Shown piece by piece: positions 35,731 to 48,052 of a stretch of DNA of 64,000 bases (positions are counted from its first letter, which is position 1; the number at the start of each line of letters is the position of its first letter). Position numbers and translations under genes: made by a program. The DNA is from Phyllostachys edulis (Eukaryota; Streptophyta; Magnoliopsida; Poales; Poaceae). The notes beneath the pieces are model-generated. The model saw only the letters and a program-made list of their open reading frames with translations, was not told the origin of the DNA and did no database searches. Location of the stretch: assembly GCA_036346405.1 (NCBI GenBank), contig CM070562.1:106096999-106160998 (forward strand). Direction: 5' to 3'.

Positions 35731-38700
35731 TGAGCTTTAAAAATCTTTTGAATAGTTAGTAGAGAGAAAATTCACCATTTGGATTTATTTGAATTTAATT
35801 CAAAAGCTTAAGCATGGACCTTGGATATCAAAATAATTTAATATGATTAAAGTCAATATCAACAATGGTCAAAACTATTTTATTTGGATTCTATGTGCTT
35901 GGATTTATTTTCTAGATTTTTCTAGAATTTTTCCAAGTTCATTTGCTATTTTCTATTGCCATTTGGAATTTCTGTTAATTTCTAAAATAGAAAACTATTT
36001 AAAATCTCAAAATTCGGTTTGGGCCGAATCCTTTCGGCCCAATCTCCTATTCTCCATGTGGGCCGCCTCGCAGTCCATTTCCTCGGCCTTTCTTCTCCCG
36101 TGCAGCCTGCTCGTGAGCGCGCCTCCATTTCCCTCTACTAGGTAGGCCCGTGAGCGTCGTCGTCTTCGACTCAGTCTCTTCTTCGCGCGAGCTCGCAGAA
36201 CCACCATGGCTAAGCTTAAAGCTCTGAGCGACACATCGATCTTTCCAACCAAAATATCCTAGGATTTGGTGTCAAACTTCATCCTGTATCTTTCCGCATC
36301 CGTACCTGCCAAAATCTTATCTCAATTTGTTTCTATCTCTAAGAATCGCCGGGACCAAAACAAATCTAATTAGGGGATTTCCTATTCCGTGCCCGACCTC
36401 TAGGTATAAATAGCCCCCGGGGTGCGCCATCCTTTCCTCGTCCCAAAACCCATATCAATTCCTCTGTAGATCGCCTGGAGCCTCGGCTATTGAAGCTTTT
36501 AGGTTTTGGTCGCCGCCGCCGTATTCTTTGAAATTCTTCGCCGTCAGTGATGCCACCTTACAGTGGAGTACGCCATCGGTCTGTAAATCACCGAGCCACC
36601 TTCAAAGACCCTTCCTCGACGCCAATACCCCACCAGAGCCCTCATCTGACAATACCCGAATGACTCCGCCGCCAAAAGCTCGCCACCGCCCAACTTCGAT
36701 GACCTCTGGTGCTCAAACCAGTACCAATGCATGCGCAATACACCCCTATACCTGATGCGACCACTCACCCTCGCCGGCGAGCCACCGTTCACCGTTGTTG
36801 GACGAATCTGAAGGCTCACCGTCGATGTCGACGTGGACATCCGCGTGTATGTCCAGCTCAACCAGCCACCTCAACCTTTGGTCCTACGTGGTGCCCATGT
36901 GTCGGTCCAATCACCGCCGCGTCAGCATTTGCGTGTCCGATCCTCCAGCCTTAGATCCATTGGTTGGGTAGACTTGGTCTACCGTGGACCAAGCCACTGA
37001 TATGTGGGTCCCACATGTTAGTTATTCTTTTTATTTCTTTTATTTCCGAAAATCCTTCACTGATGTCATCGTTGCACAATAATCTGATTTTTTTTCCATT
37101 GAGAAATAATTCGGAAATTCGGAATAAATCCAAATTAGGGTTTTTCTTTAGATTCAAACTTCCAAAGCCCATATCTTTTGCATCCGAACTCCGATTGAGC
37201 CCTTTCAAATTTCTAAATTCATCTAAATTCGAGATCTATTTATCTGAGATTTTTATTTAATTTTTAGAGTTTTTTCCTCTATTATTTATTTGTTTTTTTT
37301 ATTTGCTTCGTTTGCCAGTAGACGTCGATACTTCGGGGAACTTTGAAGAAGGAGTGCCTCAAGAGCAAGATCAGTACCTAGACCTATTTAAAGGCAATTT
37401 ATACTTTTAATCATATTGAACCCAGTTTTCAAAATACTTTGATTCAAATTACTGCATTTACTTCAAGTATTTATTTAAATGCTTTTGGGTCTAGTTATTA
37501 ATCCAATTTGTTATATCCACCTTGTCTATTGTTATGTCATAATCTTTTGTCACCCTAGATTGGTTCTTTATTTAGTTGGTTTTATTGTAGCACCAACGTG
37601 GTTTGGTCAGATACGATTAGACTACTTAGCCATGCTTCGAGTCATCATTTCATGTAAGTTGCAATTATAAAGTTGACTAAGTGATTATGGAACTATGTGA
37701 TAAAACTGTGTGTAATATGTGCTATTACTCGTTGATGGCATATGTTGCACTTAACCAATAGGGTGGTAAAGGATTTAGATAGAGGCAAGTGGTACTGTGT
37801 GCTTTGGTGGAGCTGTGTGCATGGGATTAATACACTGTGTGTATAGAGAATAATAGCTATAAATTGGAAGTCTTGCCTTGATCAATTAAGGACTTAATTT
37901 TGTGCGACATTGAACTGAGCCTTATTGTACGACCACATGCCTGGTATGGGACGGGCCTAACTTAGTAAGTTACGGATTCTTGACATTGATTACCCAGGTA
38001 GTAGGTTAGTCTGTGTTGCATGGGTGGAGGTGTGTTCTACCAAGTAGTCACATCGCGGGGCGGTTCGCCGTTTCCCTGTCCAACGATGTGGGTCGAACTT
38101 GCTTCCTATGTGGGGTAGTCTAGTGGTAAAGCACATCGGGAGTATCAATGCTTGAGATGAAGTTTCTGAACCATTTTGTTATGATTAGTACTAGCTACAC
38201 TAGTTGTATCGTGTGGGTAAAGTGCACAACCTCCGCAGAGTGTTAACTAATCTATTCGAATATCCGCGTCCGCGGTCATGGACATGCTCGGGGATTTCAC
38301 ACGAGGGGTAGTTTTCATAAAACTCTTGGAAAGGGAGCTGTGTGATCTAAGTCATATAGCTGTGTGAATAACTTGTTTAGGCTATGTGTCTTTGAGAAAT
38401 CAAACTGTTAAAATTAATATTGTTTATTTGTTTTACTGTATATTTCAATATATTATTCATATTCAAATTGCAAATGCCACATTTCTGCAAAGAATCACAG
38501 AAGCCATTCCTTTGGAATAAGCCATCATGTATAATTGCATTCTATGGTATGACTTGCAAGTACGGTTGTGTACTCATGCTTGCTATAATCAATCAACAAA
38601 AGTGGAGGAGTCTTCGCCTGCTTTTGAGGAGGAGTTCTACGAAGGTACCTGATCGTAGGGTCTTGATCCCAGTCGGTTGCCTGTGGCGAATTGATGAGAT

Positions 38701-38922
38701 TCCGCTGAAGTTATCTATTCCGCTGCTTATTTCTTTATTGCTAGCCCTGCGTGGCTTAATAAGTGTAAACTCGACCATAAGGTCAAAATGATTATTTGTT
38801 TATCAAATTACTCATTTATGCTATTAATCGTCCTGTGTGGATCGATATTTATCTATGTTGATACTGTGTGCACTAGCGTGATCCTGGACTAGTGTAGTAT
38901 ACATAGAGGGTTCAGAATTGCA
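35731..38922 (+). mobile_element. Solo gypsy-like LTR inside the Copia-B 5' LTR
   Basis: A 3192-bp unit starting TGAGCTTTAAAAATC and ending CAGAATTGCA, flanked by TTTTT (35726-35730 and 38923-38927). The Copia-B LTR sequence resumes immediately after it. It contains the gggtaaagt...cgcagagtgt...TATTCGAATA...ggtcatggacatg module at about 38215-38290 shared with two other LTRs here. The low-complexity duplication alone is weak evidence, but the host LTR alignment supports the boundaries. It has no coding capacity. Confidence 0.78.
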
Positions 38923-39589
38923 TTTTTGGGTCCCAACAAACGGTCTGGTGATTTCGTGTCCGGTTGGCTGTAGAGTTGTGTCTTCCTTTTGCACCTCAAA
39001 ACCATGCATAAGAATTAGAAACTAAAAACTGAATACACTGTTTCAATGAGGCTTGTATATCATGCTTTAACTATGTTTAATACAGAGTTATTGCTTCAGT
39101 TTTCTTTATGGTGGCTCATTCTATATGAAGGAGAAACCTCTCCTTACAGAAGGACAGAACAGAGATAAACCTCTCAGAAACAGAACAAAAACATAATCAG
39201 TACCATTCTATTGCCTTGTTCCTCTGTGCTGTGCAACCTCGACTTCTCCATCTCTTCTTCGTTGTGCACCGACGTGGGGAGAGCAGTGTCTCCGAAGCCA
39301 TCGTCCCTCGTGATGCTGCACAGGTTGGGGCGAATCAGGTTTTTGGAAAGTGTTTGCGCGACTGCTCACGACTTTCTCCTTCTCCATCATCCGCTTCATG
39401 TTGTCTTCTTCGCATCAAACTCTACCACGACCTTCGCCGGGGCGATTCTCTGTAAGTCACGGTGGTATCTTTTGATATAGCTAGGCCTTGCTTCCTAGAA
39501 ATAAAATATGTGATGATGTTGATGCCTACTTCTGTTAGTAGTGTTCTTGTTCTAGGTTTTACCTTGTTAGCGCACGCGCGCACACACAT

Positions 39590-39591
<2 letters not shown>

Positions 39592-39663
<72 letters not shown>
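39592..39663. repeat. (TA)n microsatellite in the Copia-B 5' LTR
   Basis: A (CA)n stretch runs into about 35 TA repeats at the place where the other two LTR copies have only gcatatatatgag, so the run expanded after insertion. Confidence 0.95.
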
Positions 39664-39666
<3 letters not shown>

Positions 39667-40071
39667 AGTCGTACTCACTTCCCTTATCCAATGATGCTGC
39701 TATGGATAACCCCCCATTTGTCTCAACCGCCCATTTGAAAATTGGACTCACATGCTAATTTACTTGATAACAGCTCAAGCACACATGCCCCATTTGTCTC
39801 AACCACCCATTTGAAAATTGGAATCACATGCAAATTTAGTTCTCGGTTTGATGCTTCTTTGTGTAATAATTGGACATTGATACTTCCATGAGGACCATGC
39901 TAAGTTATTATACCTGATACACCAAAGTATTGGACATTTGAGAGGTATATACCATCGCCTTTTTTCTGAATGAAAGAGTATACAGCCTTGTAGTCTACTT
40001 TACAAAGAAAAGAGTACGAAGTATTTTGTACTTTACAAAAGAAAAAGGGTATGAAGTATTTGACACTTGGA

Positions 40072-40185
40072 GGGGTATATACCATCGAAAAAGTAGTATA
40101 CTCCTTTTTGGGGTATATACTATCGAAGAGGTAGTATACCCCTTTTTGGGTATATACCATCGAAGAGGTAGTATATCCCTTTTTT
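40072..40185. repeat. Three-copy 38-bp tandem repeat with GGTATATACC palindrome
   Basis: Units begin at 40072, 40110 and 40148: ggggtatatac(c/t)atcga...gtagtata(c/t)(t/c)cc then a T run. A fourth relative occurs at about 39942-39960. Confidence 0.85.
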
Positions 40186-41559
40186 CTAAATGAAAGAGTA
40201 TAGACTCTTATAATATATTTTCGAAAGAAAAGGAGTATGACTCATTCAGGCATAGTTAAGTAGTATCATCATTTCATCACACTTGTGTACACAATAATAG
40301 GGGAAAATATGCCTAATGGCGAATAAATCACTATAATCTATTCTTAATTTCCTAATCTTATTTTGCAGTATTTTCTTTGTCATCCATAATCCATAGGGCC
40401 ATCTCCCGAAATGTTGTTTCCAATGTTTGGTAGCATATTGAGAATCATATCCACGTGATAAACCAAAAGGAGATCATACGAAGGTTGAAAAAAGCCTTTT
40501 GATCTTAGCACGATCGCAAGAAAAGATAATATCATTCATCACTATTTAATTAATCATACCACATTTTGCTAATTGACAAATCGCTAACGAGGGGTGAGGG
40601 CCCGAGGCCGAGGTGGCGAGTATCTTTCACCTTGTCAATCTATCAAAGAATGGGGTAAGAAGACAATTCAAGTTATAGAAAGGTGCTAGTTCTTGAAAAT
40701 CCAAGATAACCTATGGTATCATTGGTAATGCTATTATTGGGTGAAGCATAATCGAACAATTGCATCCATATTCTTAAAAGACATTTCAAAAATCTGCGAA
40801 GAGAATAGAATACATCATTCTAGACAAAAAAAACCGTTCAATACTGAACGAAGCACACGTTAGACCAAACGACTGTAGATGCACAGATGCAAATAATCAG
40901 ACATCATAAAAGCGTTTCCAACAAAGGCTAACTGTAACAACAAGATAAAACTTGGCATAACAACTCTCCATAGCACCAACATTTACTACATAAACAAGAG
41001 ACGTACTAGTTTCCCATCTCGATTAGTGTATTGTCGAGATTTACTAAGATACATTGTATTTCTTTGCCATTGCCATGCAAACAAGACAAGAGCTAAGCAG
41101 GACAACCTAAGAGATGGATCGAGAGTCGCCAATTTGGGCACCGGGATACAAACCAAGATGCCAATAAGGCAATAACCTAAATCCACTTAACCGCTTAGAG
41201 TTAGGTAGCCAAGAACAAACGAAACGAACAACATGTAACCACCAAAATCATGGATCAAGAGCAGGAGCTTAACACTTGAGATTCATAACTACGTCAATGT
41301 ACAAATTCACAAACATTGAATTTTAGGGAACTCCCTCTCAATCGATATCTGAGAATGTATAATCCCCAACCGAAAAGGAACTCCCTCAATAATCGACATA
41401 CAGAATGTGTAATCCCCAACCGAAAAGAACCCAAGAAACGCACCAAAAGCGGTGATTTTACTATTACTACCACCAAACCATAATGCCACAATGATTCATC
41501 ACTACACTCTGATCGACCCACGCCACTACTGTTGGAAAGAACATACGCAGAAGACATGG

Positions 41560-42060
41560 ATCGAGGAGCTCACCGAGTCTGGATCTCGCCCTGACGATGT
41601 AGAAGGGATCTGCGCGGGGTCATCCTCTCATTGCGATCTTGTGTGCCCCAACCCGAGCGATTCTCGGCGGGGAGCGACCAAGCCCGCACGAAGTGGATCG
41701 GGATCGGGAGGAGTGATGACCACTGCTTCTCCTCCGCTTCGGTTTGGTGGCATCCAAACGAAAGCAGAACCAGGGGGGCGAGGCCGAGGCCGAGCCGGGC
41801 GATCCTAACGAGGGCGCGCTTGAGGGATCCGACGGAGCCATGCCGGTGGTGGCCGGGCGCAGGGGGCGCCTTGTGGCCCCGGGTGGAGGTGCTCGAGCTG
41901 GGAGAGGAGGCCGCCACCAAGGCATCGCTGCTGCAGGTGGAGGCCGGGCGCGAGGCGGTGAGCTTGGTGGCCGGCGCTAAGAGGAGGTCCCGGGGGTGGA
42001 GGTGATCTGGAATCTTCTCTGCCCAAAATCCCGAATGAATTGCGCTAGGCGAAATCGGAG
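41560..42060. other. GC-rich block in the 2.5-kb insert
   Basis: Strong GC bias against AT-rich neighbours, with long overlapping ORFs on both strands (minus 41920-41570, plus 41631-42005). High GC keeps several frames open by chance, so no coding strand can be chosen. It resembles a grass first exon or CpG-rich promoter. Confidence 0.35.
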
Positions 42061-42285
42061 CTACCCAGTAGTAGCGCGCCCGGTAGTGTTAGATCAACGG
42101 TGGATGGAGCCGGGAGTATGTACTCCCGGTAGTACTGATGGAAATATTTGAATTGATGATCATGCTACTGTTCATATTTCCAAATATGCCTAGTAGATAT
42201 GTTACCGTTGCATCGATTATTGTTTTAGGAATTAAACTAAGCGCGAATAGACCTAACAATCCAAAAAACCGATAGGCACTTTGTG

Positions 42286-45200
42286 ATGGCTGGTTTTGCC
42301 GAGACAATTAAACCAAAGAAATTCACTTCTGTGAATTTCAAGAGATGCCAGACAAAGTTCCAATTGTGGCTCTCGACTATGAATGTATTTTAGGTCATGA
42401 TACGAGGTCCTACAGGACCTCGTATTGCTGCACAACAAATAGAGTATGACACAACTGTGGTAATATTTGTCGGATGCATTCTAAGTGTGTTATTTGACCA
42501 GCTTTGTGATGGGTTTATGCATATGAAGAACACTACAGATCTATGGCATGCACTCGAACACAAGTTCGCTGCCTCAGATGCTGGACATGAATTGTAGCAA
42601 TATCATGATTCTAAAATAGTTTATAACCGTTACGTAGTCGAGCAGGCACATGAACTACAATTCGTTGTGAGGGAACTAGCCCACCTTGGTTGTCAATTGC
42701 CTGACAATTTTTGGCTGGGGGCATTTTTGCCAAATTGCCTCCAACTTGAAAGAATTTTGCTACATATCTGAAACACAAGGGGCAAAACATTTTCGTTGAG
42801 GATTTGGTTGCTAGTCTTGATGTTGAAGAGGAGGCTTGAGCAAAGGACGTGATAACAATGGTGCAAGAGGGACAGTCTAGAGCGAACATCATGCAACATA
42901 TTGACAAAGGGAAAGACAATGTTGTTTCGACCTCCAACTTGAAAAGGACCAATAACTGTAAGAAGAAAGTGAACATGAAGAATATTACTTGCTTTGTTTG
43001 TGGAGAGACTAGTCATTGGACCAAGAACTACTGCAAACGGATGGGCAAGAAAAATCATCTAGTCCAGAAGAAATATGCTAATGTGATTATTGGTGACGTC
43101 GAAGCATCTGGGTATGGCACTTTACCTAGTGTCTTTTCGGCATGTCAATCTACTTACTGGTGGATTGACACCGGGGCTAATATTTATGTATGCATTTATG
43201 CATCTATGTTTTCTTCTTACCAGGTCGCACGAGGTTATTCCATCCTAATAGGGAATGGGTCACATGCTTTTGGTCTTGATGTTGGCACGGTAGATCTGAA
43301 GTTCACTTCGGGAAAGATTGTGCGCTTAAATAACATACATTATGCCCCTATAATAAATAAGAATCTCATCTGCGGTTCCCTTCTATGTCGAGATGGGTTC
43401 AAGTTAGTCTTCGAGTCGAATAAAGTAGTCGTGTCAAAATTTGGACACTTTATTGGAAAAGGCTATGAGTGCGGAGGTTTGTTCCATTTTTTCCTTTCAG
43501 ATTTTTGTAATAAGGTTGTGAACCATATATATGACTCTACGAATGGTGGTGAGGCCAATGTGTGGCACTCACGTTTATGTTATATAAATTTTAGTTGTAT
43601 GTCTCGACTTTCCAGTTTAAATTTATTTTCAAACCTTTTCATAGTCAAAGGTTCCAAATGCCAAATTTGTATGCAAGCGAAGCAACCTCGAAAGCCTCAC
43701 AAGGTTTTGGAGGAAAGAAATTCGAAAAAATTGGAACTTACACATTCAGACTTACGTGAGATGAATGGTATATTGACAAAAGAAGGGAAAATATATTTCA
43801 CAACTTTAATTGATGATGCCACTAGGTACTGCTATGTGTATTTGTTGAAAAGAAAGGATGAGGCATTAGACTACTGTAAAACTTATAAAGCTGAGGTTGC
43901 AAATAAATTATACAGATCAATTAAAAGAATTAGGTCCGATCGTGGTGGAGAGTTTTTTTTCTAACGAGTTCAGTCAATTTTATAAGGAACATGGAATTAT
44001 TCATGAAAGGACACCTCCGTATTCACCCCAATCGAATGTGGTTGCTGAAAGAAAGAACCGCACCCTGATTGACCTGGTGAATGCCAAGTTAGATATTGCA
44101 GGTATGTCTAAGGCATGGGGGGGGCTGTGTTGATTGCGTGTCATGTCCTGAATAGAGTTCCCACTAAAAATAGCGAAGTAACTCCATACAAAGGTTGGAA
44201 AGGGAGAAAACCACCACTCTCGTATTTGCACACTTGGGGGTGCTTGGCGAAAGTCAATGTTTTAATAACTAAAAAACGCAAACTTAGACCTAAAACGGTA
44301 CACTGTATCTGTCTAGGATATATTCATCATAGTATAGACTATAGGTTTCTAGTAGTTCAATCTAGGATATCTGACATGCCAATCAATATGATAATAGAAT
44401 CCTGAGATGCTATTTTATTTGAAAATATATTTCCTATAAAGAATTCACATAGCTCTTCTAGTCAAGCAAATGATTTAACTCCCAAACCTACCGCTCCAAT
44501 TGAGTATATTGAACACACACACATACATGAGGAGGATGACAGTGTTGTAGCTCTTCTAAGGAGTAAGAGACAAAGGATTGCAAAATCTTTTGGTGATGAC
44601 TTCACTGTGTACCTTGTGGATGATGTTCCCAAATCTATTTCAGAGGCATATGCATCTCCTGATGCAAAGTACTGGAAGGACACGGTTCGTAGTGAAATGG
44701 ATTCCATTATCGTTAACGGAAATTGGGAAGTCACCGATCGTCCATTTGGTTGCAAGCTAGTTAGATTTCAGTGGGTGTTCAAGAAGAAGCTTAGGCCTGA
44801 TGGTACAATCGAAAAGTACAAGGGTTGACTTGTGGCTAAATGTTATACTTAAAAAGAAGGTGAATATTTCTTTGATACTTAATCACCTGTTGCCAGATTA
44901 ACCACTATCTGAGTACTATTATCTTTGGCTGCCTCGTATGGTCTTATTGTCCATCAAATGGACGTAAAGACAACTTACCTCAATGGAGAGTTGGGTGAGG
45001 AAATTTGCATGGATAAGCCTGATGAATTTATAGTACCTGGACAAGAGGGCAAGGTCTGTAAGTTATTAAAATCTTTATATAGCCTCAAACAGGCACCTAA
45101 GCAATGACACGAGAAGTTCGATAGTACTTTGACATCTGTGGGGTTTGCGATAAATAAAACTGATAAATCTGTATACTACCCCTATGATGGGGGTAAAGGA

Positions 45201-46165
45201 ATAATATTATGTTTGTATGTTGATGCCATACTTATCTTTTGGACAAACATTGATGTGATTAATGAGGTTAAGTCATTTTTATCCTAAAGTTTTGACATAA
45301 AAGATATGAGAGAGGCTGATATTATTTTAAACATCAAGTTGATCAAGGATGAGAATGAGATTACGTTGCTACAATCTCATTATGTGGAAAAGGTGTTGAG
45401 CCATTTTGGCTATATGGAAACCAAACCCTCTCCAACACCTTATGATCCTAGTCTAATACTTCAAAACAATCGAAGACTAGGAAATGATCAACTGAGGTAC
45501 TCTCAAATTATTAGTTCAGTCATGTACTTGGCTAGTGCTATCCGTTCTAACATCTCTTTTGTTGTAAGAAAATTGAGCCAGTTTACTGCTAATCTGGGAG
45601 ATGATCATTGGCGTGCACTTGAGCGGGTTATGCGCTATTTGAAAGGTAGAATGAGTTCAGAATTCACTATACTGGGTATCCTTGTGTACTTGAGGGATAT
45701 AGTGATATCAATTAGATTTCTGATGCTGGTGAAATAAATGCTACAAGTGGATATGTATTCACTCTAGGCGATGCTGCCGTCTCATGGAGGTCTTGCAAAC
45801 AGACCACACTAATAAGGTCAACCATGGAGGCAGAACTCACAACATTAGACACAACCACTGTTGAGGCAGAATAGCTGCAAAAACTCTTGATGGATTTACC
45901 AGTGGTTGAAAAACCAATTCCAGCTATCTTTATGTACTGTGATAACCAAACAGTTATCATAAAAGTGACAAGTACAAATGATAATATGAAATCTTCAAGA
46001 CATGTGAAAAGGCGGTTGAAGTTTGTCAGAAAATTAAGAAACTCTTGAGTGATAACTGTGGATTATACCCAAATAGCTAAAAATCTAACAGATCCCTTTA
46101 CAAAGGGACTATCACAGAATGTGATTGAAATTGCATCGAAGGATATGGGAATAAGACCCACGTAA
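42286..46165 (+). pseudogene. Copia-B gag-pol, interrupted
   Basis: Gag begins at the ATG 42286-42288 (MAGFAETIKPKKFTSVNFK) and meets a stop about 35 codons later. The frame at 42849-43964 has a zinc knuckle CFVCGETSHWTKNYC with five rather than four residues before the last Cys. It continues with protease WWIDTGAN and integrase: the zinc-binding WHSRLCYIN has lost its second His, KCQICMQAK is kept, and the core Asp residues lie in THSDL and RSDRGGE. Integrase continues to 44133. Reverse transcriptase is at 44607-45280 with QMDVKTTYLNGE and the catalytic box YVDAILIF, in which the second Asp is Ala. RNase H follows to a typical end (LTDPFTKGLSQNV...GIRPT, stop at 46163-46165). It is not functional. 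Confidence 0.88.
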
Positions 46166-46697
46166 GTTGCACATAGTGGTAACTCAAACCTATGTGATTG
46201 TAGATCTTGTGAAATAGGCCATGGGAAAACAATATGTTTGGGTAACAATAGAGTACATTCTTACTTTATATATCACTCCATTGGAGATGCAGTACTCTAA
46301 TTACTGTAAGACAGAATGACTTTTTCTTAATATGTTATGAGGCTTAACAACAAAATACCGTCATACAGAGTATTCGTGTAAGAACACACCTATATGAGCC
46401 CGACTGTTGGTCGCAGTCCATGAGAGGTGCGTGATCTCTAAGAAGCTAATGAAGAGACAGAGAAGTATGACCTATATGCTCCACCCAAGTAGTAGCCTAT
46501 CGGCGACCAAGTATCAGCAAAGGTCTTAGGTGAAACTTGTCTGTACAAAACTGCCAATTCAAGGCTTAGCCCATTGTGTAGTTGTGGGCGAGTGTATTTT
46601 GAGATTCTAGGTGGATGTTCATCCTTAATCGGCCTCTACCAAAAAATTAGTATATCCGCAACACTTTGGAATTATAGGCAAATTTGTGCTGCTTTTG

Positions 46698-46713
46698 GGA
46701 TATGGTGGGGGAT
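46698..46713 (+). other. Copia-B polypurine tract
   Basis: gggatatggtgggggat abuts the 3' LTR start and is the expected priming site for plus-strand DNA synthesis. Confidence 0.75.
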
Positions 46714-47742
46714 TGTTGGATTGTTTGCACTTAGCCCATTCAATATTCTAATTCAATCCTAGGAAAATCTGAAAGGCCCACTCTTGCATAGTGGAATGTG
46801 GGAAGTTTAGTACAATATTACTAGTCTAGGTGGAAGGAGACCAATATATAAGGTGGAGTTGGTATTACCTAGTTGAAGCAAACAAAAGTAGAATACAAGT
46901 GCGCGCTCGCTCGCTCGCCTCGCCACGCCACGCCATCGCTATCGCTTGCGCGCGCGATGTGCACATGAATGGTCTGAGGATTTCGTGTCTAGTTGGCTGT
47001 GGAGCTGCAGCTTCCTTTTGCACCTCAAAACCATGCATACGAATTAGAAACTGAAAACTGAATACATTGTTTCAATGAGGCTTTTATGGCGCATTTTAAC
47101 TGCGTTTAAAACAAAGTTGTTACTTTAGTTTTCTTTCTTGTGGCTTATTCTATATGAAGAAGAAACCTCTCCTCTTAGAAGGACAGAACAGAGAGAAACA
47201 ACTCAGAGACAGAATAGAGACAGAATCAGTACCGTTCTATTGCCCTATTTCTCTATGCTGCACAACCTCGGCTTCTCCGTCCCTTCTTCGGTGTGCACCG
47301 ACGTGGGAGAGCAGTGTCTCCGAAGCCAACGTCCCTCGTGATCCTGCACGGGTTGGAGCAAATCAGGTTTTTGGAAAGCGTCCGCGTAACTACTTACGGC
47401 TTCCTCCTTCTCCATCATTCGCTTCGCGTCGTCTTCTTTGCATTAGACTCTACCGCGACCTTCGCCGGAACGATTCTATGCAAATTGTGGTGATATCTTT
47501 TGATATGACTAGACATTGCTTCCTCGAAATAAATCATATGATGATGTTGATGTCTACTTCTATTAGTAGTGTTCTTATTCTAGACTTTGCCTTGTTAGCG
47601 CATATATATGAGATATGAAATATTTAAATTGATGATCATGCTACTATTTATAGTTTTAAATGTACCTAGTAGATATGCTGTTGCTATATCAATTATTACT
47701 TTAAAAATTAAATTAATCATAAAAATGCGCATATACCCTACA
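46714..47742 (+). repeat. Copia-B 3' LTR
   Basis: 1029 bp, starting TGTTGGATTGTTTGCAC and ending ATATACCCTACA. It aligns along its length with the 5' LTR pieces and with the solo LTR at 48053-49089. A TATATAAG box lies at 46845-46852. Confidence 0.9.
46845..46852 (+). promoter_or_regulatory. TATA box of the Copia-B LTR
   Basis: The gagaccaatatataaggtg context is conserved in all three LTR copies (about 35655, 46845 and 48183), marking the likely core promoter. Confidence 0.55.
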
Positions 47743-48047
47743 GAAACTTGTTTCGGTATGCACCCAAACCGAAAATATACTGGTGCTACGTAAAGAAGCC
47801 CTGCACGAGCTCAAAAAGAAAAACGGAGAAGCTTCGTGGATGCCTTCGATCTCCTTTAGCCTTTTCACCGCCATGTCCCTGAAACACGTGCCGAGCCCAT
47901 AACATTGTACCTCCTTTTGAAAACAGAAAAACATCAGTAGCACTAGTATTCACTATACTACGTGTCTACGTGACACAAGATCGGATACAATCACTTGAAA
48001 AGTTTGCGACACATATGGTCAGGTCACGGCAAGGCAAGGGGGACAGT
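47743..48047. other. Host DNA between Copia-B and the solo LTR
   Basis: About 300 bp that belong to neither element. A minus-strand open frame at 47943-47713 contains FRDMAVKRLKEIEGIHEA after an acceptor-like TTTCAG, so an exon of an unidentified gene is possible. Confidence 0.35.
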
Positions 48048-48052
48048 GTCAG

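Larger units (their letters stand above)
39664..42135. mobile_element. 2.5-kb insert in the Copia-B 5' LTR, possibly a gene-fragment-carrying DNA element
   Basis: This stretch is absent from the other two LTR copies. It begins ggagtcgtactcacttcccttatcc and ends with CCGGGAGTA-tg-TACTCCCGG (42110-42129), a perfect 9-bp inverted repeat. The two ends, one inverted, share only short words. It holds two direct repeats near 39709-39838, a 38-bp triplicate at 40072-40185, a 56-bp duplicate at 41329-41432 and a GC-rich block at 41560-42060. A Mutator-like element carrying a gene fragment would fit, but a 9-bp target duplication was not found. Confidence 0.4.
35527..47742 (+). mobile_element. Copia-B: Ty1/copia retrotransposon with two insertions in its 5' LTR
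   Basis: The 3' LTR is 46714-47742. The 5' LTR is recovered in three pieces: 35527-35730, 38923 to about 39663, and about 42136-42258. Flanking 5-mers are GGAAC (35522-35526) and GAAAC (47743-47747), a target duplication with one mismatch. Gag-pol lies between at 42286-46165 in copia order. A solo LTR of the same family lies 310 bp downstream. The element was inactivated by stops, frameshifts and the insertions. Confidence 0.85.
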
